A stretch of DNA of 64,000 nt from Saprospiraceae bacterium (GTDB lineage: Bacteria > Bacteroidota > Bacteroidia > Chitinophagales > Saprospiraceae): positions 1,934,501 through 1,998,500 of the forward strand of contig JADKFX010000001.1 of the NCBI GenBank assembly GCA_016717265.1, given 5' to 3'. Both the position numbers and the translations under genes were made by a program. A model generated the notes under the pieces. It was not told the origin of the DNA and did not search any database. It worked only from the letters and a program-made list of their open reading frames with translations. This document shows positions 18,104 through 27,203 of this stretch, in pieces (positions within the stretch are counted from its first letter, which is position 1; every line of letters starts with the position of its first letter).

Positions 18104-19998
18104 TGTGTGGAATATTTGGAGTGGTTTCTGAAAAGTCTAAGGACATTGTTGCTCCTTTAGCTTCCATGATACGACATCGTGGACCAGATGATGATGGTTA
18201 CTTTGAAGAAGGACTATTAAAGCTATTTTTTTTTAGATTGGCAATTCAGGATCTTACAGCCAATGGACATCAACCTATGATTTCAAATGACGGTCGCTAT
18301 GTAATCCTATTGAATGGAGAAATTTACAACCATAAAGAGTTGCGATCGCAATTATCAATCCCGGTAGATTTTAAGTCAACAGGCGATACAGAAACCCTTT
18401 TATATGCTTATATAGAATGGGGCGAAAAGGTGTTTTCAAAATTGAATGGAATTTTTGCAATCGCTATCTATGATCGCCTGGAAAAGGAATTAATGATAGT
18501 AAGAGATCAGTTTGGTGTAAAGCCATTGTATTATTTTAAGACAACAACAGAATTCGGTTTTTCATCTGAGTTAAAATCATTGTTTGGATTTCCAGGTTTA
18601 GATTTGGAGATAGATTTTAATGCCATGATGAATTATTTGCAATTATTATGGTCACCAGGTGAGTTAACACCATTTAAGAACATTCATAAATTATTGCCAG
18701 GTCATATTCTTAAAATCAATCTTAAGAATCACATTGAGTTTGAAAATTATGCATATTATCAAATCCCTTTTAATGGAATTTATGCCGAAAAGACAGAGGC
18801 GGCCTGGATTGATGAGGTCGAAGTAGCCATGTTAAAAGCAATAGAACGACAGCTACTTGCTGATGTTCCGATAGGCTATTTTATTTCGGGTGGATTAGAT
18901 TCTAGTTTGATTGTTGCCATGGCGAGAAAACTAAATCCAAATCTTCCAATTAAAGGATTTACAATTGATAGTCAGCTAAGTAATCAGTCAGAGGGCTTTG
19001 AAGATGATTTACCATTTGCAAAAGAAGTAGCCCGAATTTTAAATATTGATTTACAGATCATAGATGGCCAAATTGATTTTCTTGAGAATCTTGATTCCTT
19101 GGTGTGGAGTTTAGATGAACCACAAGCAGACATTGCATCCTTGTATGTTTCAAAAATTGCAAAAGCAGCCAGAGAGCAAGGATTTGTAGTGCTTTTAAGT
19201 GGCGTTGGAGGGGATGAACTATTTGCCGGATACCGTCGTCACCTGGCTGTTAAATGGGATGCAGTAATGTTCCAGTTGCCAAATTGGATTCGTATTGTTT
19301 TGTACAAATTTTTGGGTGGAATGAAACCAAAAGGTGCAAGCTTTAGAAGAATTGTAAAGTTTTTCGCCCGCTATAAAAATATGGATCTTAAACATTGTTT
19401 AGCTGAATATTATACATGGCTGGATACGAAAACTGTGAGATCTCTTTTTAGGCCAGAAATTCAAAATCAACTTGCCGACTATGAACCTATTCAGACGCTT
19501 ATAAATAGTATGGCAAGCATTCAACATGAAACGGATCCTTTAAATAAATTACTTTATTGTGATATCATGCATTTTCTTTCGGATCATAATCTGAATTATA
19601 CTGATAAAATGGGGATGCGACATGGAGTAGAAATCAGAGTTCCAATTTTAGATATTGATTTAGTTGAGTTAAGTGCTCGAATACCACCGGGATTAAAGAC
19701 AAAAAATGGAATCCCTAAGTATTTATTGAAAAAGGTAGCAGAACGATATTTGCCAAAGGAAATTATTTATAGATCAAAAACTGGATTTGGCGGACCAATT
19801 AGAAAATGGGTAATTCAAGATTATTATAGTGAAATAAACTCAATCTTGTCAAAGAATAGCGGCACCAGCAATCAAATCTTTAATCCGTCAGCAATAGTGG
19901 ATTTGTTGGTTCGGAATAAGGATCATGAAGTAGATGCGAGCTACTCAATTTTTGGAATCCTACTTATTCAGAAATGGATGGAACGTTTTGCTAAGTAG
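18103..19998 (+). CDS. asnB: Glutamine-hydrolysing asparagine synthase in the polysaccharide operon
   Basis: The 631-residue AsnB-type enzyme has the class II glutaminase domain at the N terminus (Cys2 nucleophile in MCGIFGVV; RHRGPDDDG; LNGEIYNHKEL). The synthetase domain carries the PP-loop FISGGLDSSLIV near residue 263 and GVGGDELFAGYRRH near 366. It makes asparagine from aspartate, glutamine and ATP. It is also known from polysaccharide loci, where relatives amidate sugar acids. Its one-base overlap with the glycosyltransferase gene points to that second role here, but the sequence does not settle it. It is the last gene of the operon. Confidence 0.88.
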   Translation: MCGIFGVVSEKSKDIVAPLASMIRHRGPDDDGYFEEGLLKLFFFRLAIQDLTANGHQPMISNDGRYVILLNGEIYNHKELRSQLSIPVDFKSTGDTETLLYAYIEWGEKVFSKLNGIFAIAIYDRLEKELMIVRDQFGVKPLYYFKTTTEFGFSSELKSLFGFPGLDLEIDFNAMMNYLQLLWSPGELTPFKNIHKLLPGHILKINLKNHIEFENYAYYQIPFNGIYAEKTEAAWIDEVEVAMLKAIERQLLADVPIGYFISGGLDSSLIVAMARKLNPNLPIKGFTIDSQLSNQSEGFEDDLPFAKEVARILNIDLQIIDGQIDFLENLDSLVWSLDEPQADIASLYVSKIAKAAREQGFVVLLSGVGGDELFAGYRRHLAVKWDAVMFQLPNWIRIVLYKFLGGMKPKGASFRRIVKFFARYKNMDLKHCLAEYYTWLDTKTVRSLFRPEIQNQLADYEPIQTLINSMASIQHETDPLNKLLYCDIMHFLSDHNLNYTDKMGMRHGVEIRVPILDIDLVELSARIPPGLKTKNGIPKYLLKKVAERYLPKEIIYRSKTGFGGPIRKWVIQDYYSEINSILSKNSGTSNQIFNPSAIVDLLVRNKDHEVDASYSIFGILLIQKWMERFAK

Positions 19999-20345
19999 CA
20001 AGTCAATTCGCAAATATGAAATAGCGCTCTAAGAAAATGCGTTTTGGATACTTATAGATTGTTTAAAACAAACGCTGTGGAATGCTCTTGAGCTTCATTA
20101 TCTGTTTACTTCACTAAGCAAATTGGATTTGCTATTTTGTTGATATAGTTGCCATTCAGCTTTAAGATATTTTAACATTCCAATCTAATATGCAATAAAT
20201 TTAATATTTATATTATATTGAATTACAGAATATTGTAAATTTATATATAATAAATTATAATATTTAATAGTTTCTACTTATTTTTGTTGTTGAAATACGC
20301 TATCGGGTATTTATTAAATTTTATCAAACTTAAATTCAACTTTAA
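19999..20345. other. AT-rich intergenic space after asnB
   Basis: The 347 bases contain no open frame of note and no clear hairpin terminator. The second half is very AT-rich (about 20180-20275). A TATTTTTG box at 20279-20286 could serve the methyltransferase at 20346, but there is no TTG at -33. Confidence 0.5.
20279..20286 (+). promoter_or_regulatory. Possible -7 box for the methyltransferase gene
   Basis: TATTTTTG fits TAnnTTTG and lies 60 bases before the ATG at 20346. The -33 element is not recognisable. Confidence 0.35.
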
Positions 20346-21155
20346 ATGAGTTTTGAAAAGCAGTTAGTATATGATTTTTGGAATGAAGCTTCTTGTGGAG
20401 AAAAGCTATACTTTAAAGGAGAAAGTGAAATAGAAAAATATGCGAACCAATTAACGAGACGATATGAATTGGAGCCTATGATTTTAAATTTTGCGGAGTT
20501 TGAAAAGCATAAAGAAAAAAAAGTATTAGAAGTTGGTGTTGGATTAGGAGCTGATCATCAAATGTTTGCTCAAAATGGTGCAAATTTATCAGGTTGTGAT
20601 TTGACAGACCGTGCCATTGCATTAACACAACGAAGATTAAGCTTACTTGGATTAAATTCAAATTTGACGGTTGCAGATGCGGAGAATTTACCCTATGAAA
20701 ATGAATCCTTTGATACTGTTTATTCATGGGGTGTAATACATGTAACACCGGATACCCAAAAAGCTGCAAACGAAATTTATAGAGTCTTAAAAACAGGTGG
20801 AACGGGTAGAGTTATGATTTATCATAGACATTCTATGATCGGTTATATGTTGTGGTTACGTTATGCACTCTTAAAATTTAAACCGTTTCGAAGTTTGGAT
20901 TATATCTTTTACCATTATCTTGAAAGTACCGGGACAAAAGCATATACTATAAATGAAGCAAAATCACTTTTTGCAAAATTTAAAGATGTGAAAATTGAAA
21001 CTGCTTTAAGTCATGGAGACTTACTTTCTTCTGAAGCAGGACAAAGACATGAAGGTCTGATGCTTAGTATTGCAAGGAAAATTTATCCACGACAATTAGT
21101 CAAAAGGTGGTTCTCAAATCATGGGCAGTTTATGATGATTTACCTCAAAAAATAA
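20346..21155 (+). CDS. Class I SAM-dependent methyltransferase
   Basis: The 269-residue protein has the Rossmann-like SAM-binding core: motif I VLEVGVGLGADH (near residue 60), an acidic residue after CDLTD, TVADAENLPYENESFDTVYSWGVIHV (motifs II-III), then YRVLKTGGTGRVMIYHR. This is the Methyltransf_11/UbiE-like pattern. It is alone on the plus strand between asnB and three minus-strand genes, within the polysaccharide region. The substrate is unknown; sugar or small-molecule methylation is plausible. It is cytoplasmic. Confidence 0.85.
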   Translation: MSFEKQLVYDFWNEASCGEKLYFKGESEIEKYANQLTRRYELEPMILNFAEFEKHKEKKVLEVGVGLGADHQMFAQNGANLSGCDLTDRAIALTQRRLSLLGLNSNLTVADAENLPYENESFDTVYSWGVIHVTPDTQKAANEIYRVLKTGGTGRVMIYHRHSMIGYMLWLRYALLKFKPFRSLDYIFYHYLESTGTKAYTINEAKSLFAKFKDVKIETALSHGDLLSSEAGQRHEGLMLSIARKIYPRQLVKRWFSNHGQFMMIYLKK

Positions 21156-21287
21156 ATAATTTCAAACAGGGCTAGATTCAATTGCTAAAAGCTCATAAGC
21201 CAAATTATCTAAGGCTGTAAATCGACAGTTTTATACTGAAGTCAATTTTGATATTTGAGTATTCCATTACGCATTAATATTCGCTAA

Positions 21288-22193
21288 TCAGGATTCAAGG
21301 GATTCTAGTTTTCCTATGACAAGCATTTTGTTTTTAATTTGCACAATACGGAGTATTTTTTCAGTTATTGGAATTAATATTTTTTGAATCCATGGATACA
21401 AACTAAATTTATTAATATAATAGGCAACAGGAAATGATAATTCATGAAATAACTTTAATTGAATGAGGTTTAAATTGCACTCCTTGAAAATCGTTCTGAT
21501 ATCTGATTTTGATAAAATTTGTTTATGTCCAAATGGATGATCGGAGTACATTATATTTAAGAAGGTAGGCAGGTTACCAAAGGAGAGTTTATACGTTAAT
21601 GCTCCAAAGCGGTGATAAAATGTATTTCGACAGGGTGTATCAATAATGATATATCCACCAGGCTTTAATAGTTGTTTCGCACTGAATAGGATACTTTTGG
21701 GGTCATTCACATGCTCGATCACATCCCATATAGTTATGATGTCAAAACTATTCGAGTGATGTTCTTTCCAATAGGAAGATTCAATAGGAAAAGAAAATAT
21801 GTTTTTTAAATTTGTTTCCTGTCGTGCAAATTTTAATCGGTTTAATTCTGGTTCGATCCCATAACATTCAAATTTATCGAGATTGAGGAGTGATAAAAAA
21901 AGTCCGCCACCACATCCTACATCTAATATCTTGGCATTTTGTTTTTCAATGAGTAATTGCTTAACAATATTGACATGATTTTCAAAACGGATTTTATTGT
22001 GTTGAAGTTGTGTTTTTAAGTATATTTTTATTGAATCCTGGACTGGGGTATTCTCTATAAAAGCATCTGTTGAAGAGTTTGGATCAAGATATGATGAATA
22101 ATGAAATTTGCATTTTTTACAAACATAAATGCTTGCATTCTTTAATTTGTAAGTAATATTAGAATTTGGGTGATTGCAAATTTTACAGTTCAT
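21288..22193 (-). CDS. SAM-dependent methyltransferase with N-terminal zinc ribbon
   Basis: The 301-residue protein opens with a four-cysteine zinc-binding knuckle (CKIC near residue 3 and CKKC near 25) followed by a methyltransferase domain (ILDVGCGGGLFLSLL, then FDIITIWDVIEHVNDP and LKPGGYIIIDTP). This zinc-ribbon plus Methyltransf_23 arrangement is common in sugar and lipid biosynthesis loci. It lies 38 bases downstream of the glycosyltransferase-like gene on the same strand, so the two are probably one unit. Its start is ATG at 22193. Confidence 0.85.
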   Translation of the reverse strand: MNCKICNHPNSNITYKLKNASIYVCKKCKFHYSSYLDPNSSTDAFIENTPVQDSIKIYLKTQLQHNKIRFENHVNIVKQLLIEKQNAKILDVGCGGGLFLSLLNLDKFECYGIEPELNRLKFARQETNLKNIFSFPIESSYWKEHHSNSFDIITIWDVIEHVNDPKSILFSAKQLLKPGGYIIIDTPCRNTFYHRFGALTYKLSFGNLPTFLNIMYSDHPFGHKQILSKSDIRTIFKECNLNLIQLKLFHELSFPVAYYINKFSLYPWIQKILIPITEKILRIVQIKNKMLVIGKLESLES

Positions 22194-22231
22194 TTTCTTG
22201 CTGATAAATACATTTTATTGAAATCTAAAAT

Positions 22232-23656
22232 TCATTTTTCTGTTTTGAGAATATTTTCTAAACAGGATACTACGTTTAAGGTAGCATTATCTTCTGTAGA
22301 ATTGCATTCTGATAGAATGGTTGTAATTCTTTTTGAATTCATATAACTTGGATCCTGCAGGTATTGTTTTATTGCATGTTCGAGTTCTTCAAAATTTGAA
22401 GTTACTAAGGTCCCTCCTAAAGTAACAAATTTCTTGATATGGTTATAATCAAGAAGGCGTTTCGCAGAATTCCAATAAGGCAATTGTACGTTCCCATCAA
22501 ACATTGGGGCTATATTTCCTTTGCCTGCCATCAGAGTATCAATAGAAAGTGTTGAACAGGAATTGATACAAGCAATACAAGAAGCCAATAAAGCAGATAA
22601 CTTTTGCATGTCATCCAATTCCATACTCCATGGTAAATTACTTTCTGCTATGAATGGATAGAAAATTTTGATTCTTTTATTTTCAAGCGCCTTAATGCGC
22701 TCAATCCATTTTAAATCAGCCATCCATCCTTTTACATTTTGCGGATGTGGGCGAATTATCATTTGAATTTCTGGTCCGAATTGATTTTCATTAATTCGTT
22801 CTGCAATATATTCTACGATATCAATTTCTTTGGGTACAAATCGGGGAGAACTCATGCCAAAAATGAGGAAGGGTTTGGACGGATCTAACCCAAATATATT
22901 TAAGATTTCCGCATTCCCATTTTGATTTCGTGTTTGAATATGTAAATCGAAATGGGGTACACCCGTGATGAATATATTATCCGGATTCATCTTGTATTTA
23001 TCAATAAATTCGTTTTTCATTATGGGTCCCCAGGCTATATAATAATTAGCATCAGACAGAAAATACCCTTTACAACTTATATTGTCCCAACTTAATAAAT
23101 GAATTAAGGTTTTAATCTTCAGCTTCTTAGCATTATATAGTAAAATGCCTTCCTGTACATTTACAGGATAGGTACTCACCAGAATTTTAGGATTTAAATT
23201 TGTCAGAAGCGTTATGGCGCTTTTTGAATGTAATAATTTTTCTTCAAAAAACAAGAAGCATTTACGAAGTATTGGAAATGTTTTAAAAATATAGTAAAAA
23301 CAAATTAAAAGAGAAGGAATCCATCGTAGAAACATTCTCTTGGAATGATACATTTCATGATAGTGCTTTTCGTATAAAGCTGGATTTGCTTTTATATCTT
23401 CCAGAAAATAGGATCGGTATAACATATAATTGGATTTCCATATCCATTTTTTTGACTGATATTTAAAAAGCCCAATTTGATTTTTTTGACAATAATTGTT
23501 CAGAATCGGGTCTTTTGCATCTGGTGAGATTAAGGAAATCTTGTATCCGTTTTTTACTAATTTGCCGAGAAGATCCGTTTGAAGGATCATACGGGCAGCA
23601 AATCCATGAGAAACAACATAACAAATGTCTGTTTGTGTATTTACTGGATTTGACAA
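22232..23656 (-). CDS. GT-B-like surface carbohydrate biosynthesis protein
   Basis: The 474-residue protein has a two-domain pattern like CDP-glycerol glycerophosphotransferases and surface-carbohydrate transferases. The N-terminal part has CYVVSHGFAARMILQTDLLGKLVKNG. The C-terminal domain has FLIFGMSSPRFVPKE, MIIRPHPQN and INSCSTLSIDTLMAGKGNIAPM, where the RPHP and Ser/Thr-rich loop probably bind the nucleotide donor. A hydrophobic patch near 113-127 may bind the membrane. The start appears to be TTG at 23656. It is transcribed together with the zinc-ribbon methyltransferase. I am sure of the broad fold, less of the exact reaction. Confidence 0.7.
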   Translation of the reverse strand: MSNPVNTQTDICYVVSHGFAARMILQTDLLGKLVKNGYKISLISPDAKDPILNNYCQKNQIGLFKYQSKKWIWKSNYMLYRSYFLEDIKANPALYEKHYHEMYHSKRMFLRWIPSLLICFYYIFKTFPILRKCFLFFEEKLLHSKSAITLLTNLNPKILVSTYPVNVQEGILLYNAKKLKIKTLIHLLSWDNISCKGYFLSDANYYIAWGPIMKNEFIDKYKMNPDNIFITGVPHFDLHIQTRNQNGNAEILNIFGLDPSKPFLIFGMSSPRFVPKEIDIVEYIAERINENQFGPEIQMIIRPHPQNVKGWMADLKWIERIKALENKRIKIFYPFIAESNLPWSMELDDMQKLSALLASCIACINSCSTLSIDTLMAGKGNIAPMFDGNVQLPYWNSAKRLLDYNHIKKFVTLGGTLVTSNFEELEHAIKQYLQDPSYMNSKRITTILSECNSTEDNATLNVVSCLENILKTEK

Positions 23657-23903
23657 TATTGATAAATTTGAATGTAAATTTATAACATATTATAAAATTA
23701 ATTAATATTTTGAACAGCTAATCTTTAAGAACCTTAAATTCATTTATTTGCGAATTTTTGCTAAAAGCAATAAGTTTGTGTTGCAGTATCCGTTTGATAT
23801 CGATAGCTGCATTTAGGAATTCCCTTATTTTTAAAATAGGTATTCACATATGATTGACAAAATTTTCAGTAATGGGTCGATTTTTAGTTCGTTGTATTGT
23901 AGT

Positions 23904-23911
23904 TATTTTTG
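23904..23911 (+). promoter_or_regulatory. -7 box before gldA
   Basis: TATTTTTG fits TAnnTTTG and lies 20 bases before the gldA ATG. The expected -33 position has TTT instead of TTG. Confidence 0.45.
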
Positions 23912-23930
23912 CACTTAAAATTTTTATATT

Positions 23931-24854
23931 ATGGAGGTGAGGATTGAAAATTTAACCAAATCTTATGGAATTCAAAAAGCGGTAGATTCCATTTCTTTTG
24001 ATATTAAATCTGGTGAAATTGTTGGTTTTCTAGGTCCTAATGGAGCCGGAAAGACAACAACAATGAAAATTCTTACCCAATATATGGCTCCAGATTCTGG
24101 CACTGTTTGGTATGATAATAAAAGCTCTTACGATGCTGATATTCGAAGAGAGATTGGTTATTTACCTGAACACAACCCTTTATATGAAGATATGCCCGTG
24201 ATGGATTATCTTTCGTTTTCAGCATCATTGCAAGGTGTTGCGGAGTCGGATCTTAATACCCGGGTTGTTGAAATGGTTAGACTTTGTGGTTTGGATGTTG
24301 AGAAACATAAAAAGATTGGAGAACTTTCTAAAGGTTATCGGCAACGGGTTGGATTAGCACAAGCGATCATCCACAATCCAAAAATCCTTATATTGGATGA
24401 ACCTACTACGGGTCTTGATCCAAATCAAATTGTTGAAATTCGCGAATTGATACGCAAGTTAGGAAGGGAAAAAACCGTTATTTTAAGCACCCACATCCTT
24501 CCTGAAGTGGAAGCAACCTGTGACCGTATTTTGATCATAAATAAAGGTAAAATTGCTGCCGATGGCACAGTCCAGGAACTTCGCAAACAATCTGAAGGCA
24601 AGCAAATCTTGCAGGTGCGCATTGAAGGTGATTCACCAGAACATATTGCAGAGCAGTTGCGCAAACTTGATAATATTCAGAATGTCTTATTGTTGGATAG
24701 AACGCGAAATCGCTTTGAAATTCAGAGTATATATGGTACCGAAACGAACCGTATTATTTTTCATGCATGTAAACAAAGCAATTGGGATCTTTTAGAAATG
24801 ATACCTTTTGAAACCAAACTAGAAGACATATTCAGAGATTTGACAATCAATTAA
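23931..24854 (+). CDS. gldA: Gliding-motility ABC transporter ATP-binding subunit GldA
   Basis: The 307-residue ATPase has Walker A GPNGAGKTTTMKIL (near residue 36), signature LSKGYRQRVGLAQAI, Walker B ILILDEPTTGLDP and switch histidine LSTHILPEVE. It is longer than a bare nucleotide-binding domain because of a C-terminal extension, as in GldA. It is followed by the gldF-type permease and a gldG-type auxiliary protein in the same order as known Bacteroidota gliding loci. GldA-F-G form an ABC complex linked to gliding motility, though they are not part of the rotary motor itself. Confidence 0.88.
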   Translation: MEVRIENLTKSYGIQKAVDSISFDIKSGEIVGFLGPNGAGKTTTMKILTQYMAPDSGTVWYDNKSSYDADIRREIGYLPEHNPLYEDMPVMDYLSFSASLQGVAESDLNTRVVEMVRLCGLDVEKHKKIGELSKGYRQRVGLAQAIIHNPKILILDEPTTGLDPNQIVEIRELIRKLGREKTVILSTHILPEVEATCDRILIINKGKIAADGTVQELRKQSEGKQILQVRIEGDSPEHIAEQLRKLDNIQNVLLLDRTRNRFEIQSIYGTETNRIIFHACKQSNWDLLEMIPFETKLEDIFRDLTIN

Positions 24855-24883
24855 TTTAAATCATTAATTTTAATAAAATAGCA

Positions 24884-25606
24884 ATGAAATCATCTATTTG
24901 GATTATAACAAAAAAGGAATTGAATTCTTTTTTTGATTCCCTCACCGCTTACATTCTACTTGTTGCTTTTTTAGGATTTAGTGGTTTTTTTACCTGGATT
25001 ACAGGGTCTGATATTTTTATGCGAAAGGAGGCTGATCTGGAAATCTTCTTTAGTGTGTCGAAATGGACCTTATTCTTTTTTATTCCTGCCATCACTATGA
25101 AGATGATAGCAGAAGAGAATAAATCAGGAACCATTGAATTATTATTGACAAAAGCCATAACGCCTCGTCAAATTGTACTCGGAAAATTCTTTGCCTGTTT
25201 GCTTTTAATTGTAATTGCACTTTTATTTACAATGAGTTATTATGTTACGGTAAGTCAAATTGGCAATATTGATCATGGGGCTACAATATGTGGTTATCTT
25301 GGTTTAATATTAATGAGTGCAGCTTATATTGGTATCGGACTTTTTGCAAGTAGCATCACCAATAATCAAATCGTTGCCTTTTTATTAGCTTTATTAATTG
25401 GCGTATTTTTTCATTTTATATTTGATATGATGTCCTATGGGGCTAGCGGTTTGTTTGGTCAGATATTGAGTGTTTTAAGCGTAAACAGACATTTTGATTC
25501 ATTAGCACAAGGCGTTTTGGATACTAAGGATTTATTATTTTTTATTAGCCTAACCCTAGCTGGTTTATATTTATCGGAACTTTATATTTCTAAGCGAGCA
25601 AAATAA
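24884..25606 (+). CDS. gldF: Gliding-motility ABC transporter permease GldF
   Basis: The 240-residue ABC-2-type permease has six hydrophobic helices. It opens with WIITKKELNSFFDSLTAYI, the standard cytoplasmic start of this family, then FFIPAITMKMIAEENKSGTIELLLTKAITPRQIVLGKF, a well-known conserved stretch of GldF-like permeases. It lies 29 bases after gldA and six bases before gldG, so these are one operon. GldF and GldG are separate genes here; in some Bacteroidota they are fused. Confidence 0.87.
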   Translation: MKSSIWIITKKELNSFFDSLTAYILLVAFLGFSGFFTWITGSDIFMRKEADLEIFFSVSKWTLFFFIPAITMKMIAEENKSGTIELLLTKAITPRQIVLGKFFACLLLIVIALLFTMSYYVTVSQIGNIDHGATICGYLGLILMSAAYIGIGLFASSITNNQIVAFLLALLIGVFFHFIFDMMSYGASGLFGQILSVLSVNRHFDSLAQGVLDTKDLLFFISLTLAGLYLSELYISKRAK

Positions 25607-25612
25607 ATTTTT

Positions 25613-27121
25613 ATGTTGAAATCTAAAATAAACTTAATAGTTGTTGTTATTCTGCTTTTACTTGGAGTTAATTATCTGGCCAAATATTTATTTTTCAGAT
25701 TTGATTTAACAGAGAATCATGAATTTACATTATCGAAAGCCAGTAAAGATATTTTGAAAAATCTTGATGAACCTGTAGAAGTAACAGCTTATTTTTCTAA
25801 TGATTTACCAGTTGATATAAATAAAACGCGAGACGAACTCGAAAATTTACTCATTGAATTTTCAAATATTTCAAAAGGCAAATTGACTTATAAATTTGAA
25901 GCGCCAAATGAGGATCCAAAACTGGAAGAAGAAGCGGCCAAAGTTGGAATCCGTCCGGTTATGATTAATGTGCGGGAAAAGGATCAATCTAAGCAGCAAA
26001 AAGCATTTTTAGGAGCGGTGATAAAAGCAGGTGATAAAATGGAACCGATTCCAATTATTCAACCTGGTACTGCAATGGAATATGCCTTTACTACCAGTAT
26101 TAAAAAATTAGTTGGAAAGAACAAACCAAGGATTGGTTTTATTCAAGGTCATGGCGAACCTGCAATTCAAGAACTTGCTCAGGCATATCAGGAACTGAGT
26201 ATATTATATAGTATTAGCTCAGCCTATATCAGCTCTGATACGGTTGATTTATCTGCTTATAAAACCTTGATCATGGTTAGACCAACGGACAGTATTCCTC
26301 CGGCAGATTTACAGCGCTTGGAGAATTATATTTCAAAGGGAGGAAATCTGGTTTTAGCATTCAATGAAGTAGATGCAAATATTCAAGCTGGTACAGCAAA
26401 TGCAATGAATACTGGATTAAAAAGTTGGCTTCAGAATATCGGTGTGGAAGTTGAAGATGCTTTGGTCATAGATTCTCGGTGTGGTCAGGTGAATGTTCAA
26501 CAACAACAAGGTTTTTTTTCATTCTCAACACCGGTTCAATTTCCATATTTACCATTGATTCAGAAATTTCCGAGTCATCCGATCACAAAAGGATTAGAGC
26601 AAGTAATGCTTGAGTTTGCAAGTCCATTAAGTTATAAGGGAAAAGAAGAGGTTCAATTTACCCCAATATTGTATACCTCTGAAAAATCGAGTAGGGAAGC
26701 TGTTCCATTGCGTTTTGAAATTCAAAAATCATGGACTTCAAATGATTTTCCAGAACAGAATATATGTGTTGGTGCCGTACTGGAAGGAAACATTTTAGGA
26801 AGTACATCGAGTAAAATGGTCGTGATTACAGATGGTGATTTTGCAGTCAATGGAAGAGACCAACGCAGACAAAATCCAGATAATATAAGTGTTTTCGTAA
26901 ATAGTATTGACTACTTAAGTGATGATACAGGATTGATAGAATTAAGAACTAAATCTATAGCTACGCGCCCAATCGACGAATTAACAGATTCTAAACGTTC
27001 TAGTATCAAATGGATGAACTTCTTATTACCTATGGGCTTAGTTGTAGTGTATGGAATTTTTAGAAGTAGTCAAAATAGAAGAACCAGAATGCAACGAATG
27101 GAAATGCGTGTTAAAAGTTGA
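25613..27121 (+). CDS. gldG: Gliding-motility ABC auxiliary protein GldG
   Basis: The 502-residue protein has one N-terminal membrane helix (about 5-22), a large periplasmic ABC-transporter auxiliary domain (about 30-440; FRFDLTENHEFTLSKASKDIL, RIGFIQGHGEP, VRPTDSIPPADLQRLENYISKGGNLVLAFNE) and a C-terminal helix (about 470-487) before a short basic tail. The RFDLTE-x-x-x-TLS start is diagnostic of GldG/YPO-type auxiliary proteins. It completes the gldAFG operon. Whether this organism actually glides cannot be told from the window. Confidence 0.87.
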   Translation: MLKSKINLIVVVILLLLGVNYLAKYLFFRFDLTENHEFTLSKASKDILKNLDEPVEVTAYFSNDLPVDINKTRDELENLLIEFSNISKGKLTYKFEAPNEDPKLEEEAAKVGIRPVMINVREKDQSKQQKAFLGAVIKAGDKMEPIPIIQPGTAMEYAFTTSIKKLVGKNKPRIGFIQGHGEPAIQELAQAYQELSILYSISSAYISSDTVDLSAYKTLIMVRPTDSIPPADLQRLENYISKGGNLVLAFNEVDANIQAGTANAMNTGLKSWLQNIGVEVEDALVIDSRCGQVNVQQQQGFFSFSTPVQFPYLPLIQKFPSHPITKGLEQVMLEFASPLSYKGKEEVQFTPILYTSEKSSREAVPLRFEIQKSWTSNDFPEQNICVGAVLEGNILGSTSSKMVVITDGDFAVNGRDQRRQNPDNISVFVNSIDYLSDDTGLIELRTKSIATRPIDELTDSKRSSIKWMNFLLPMGLVVVYGIFRSSQNRRTRMQRMEMRVKS

Positions 27122-27203
27122 AATTTATACCAAAACGATCCATTCGAATGGATTAAACTATAAAAATAATAATTACATAGCAAATTTATAATATTCAATC
27201 ATC

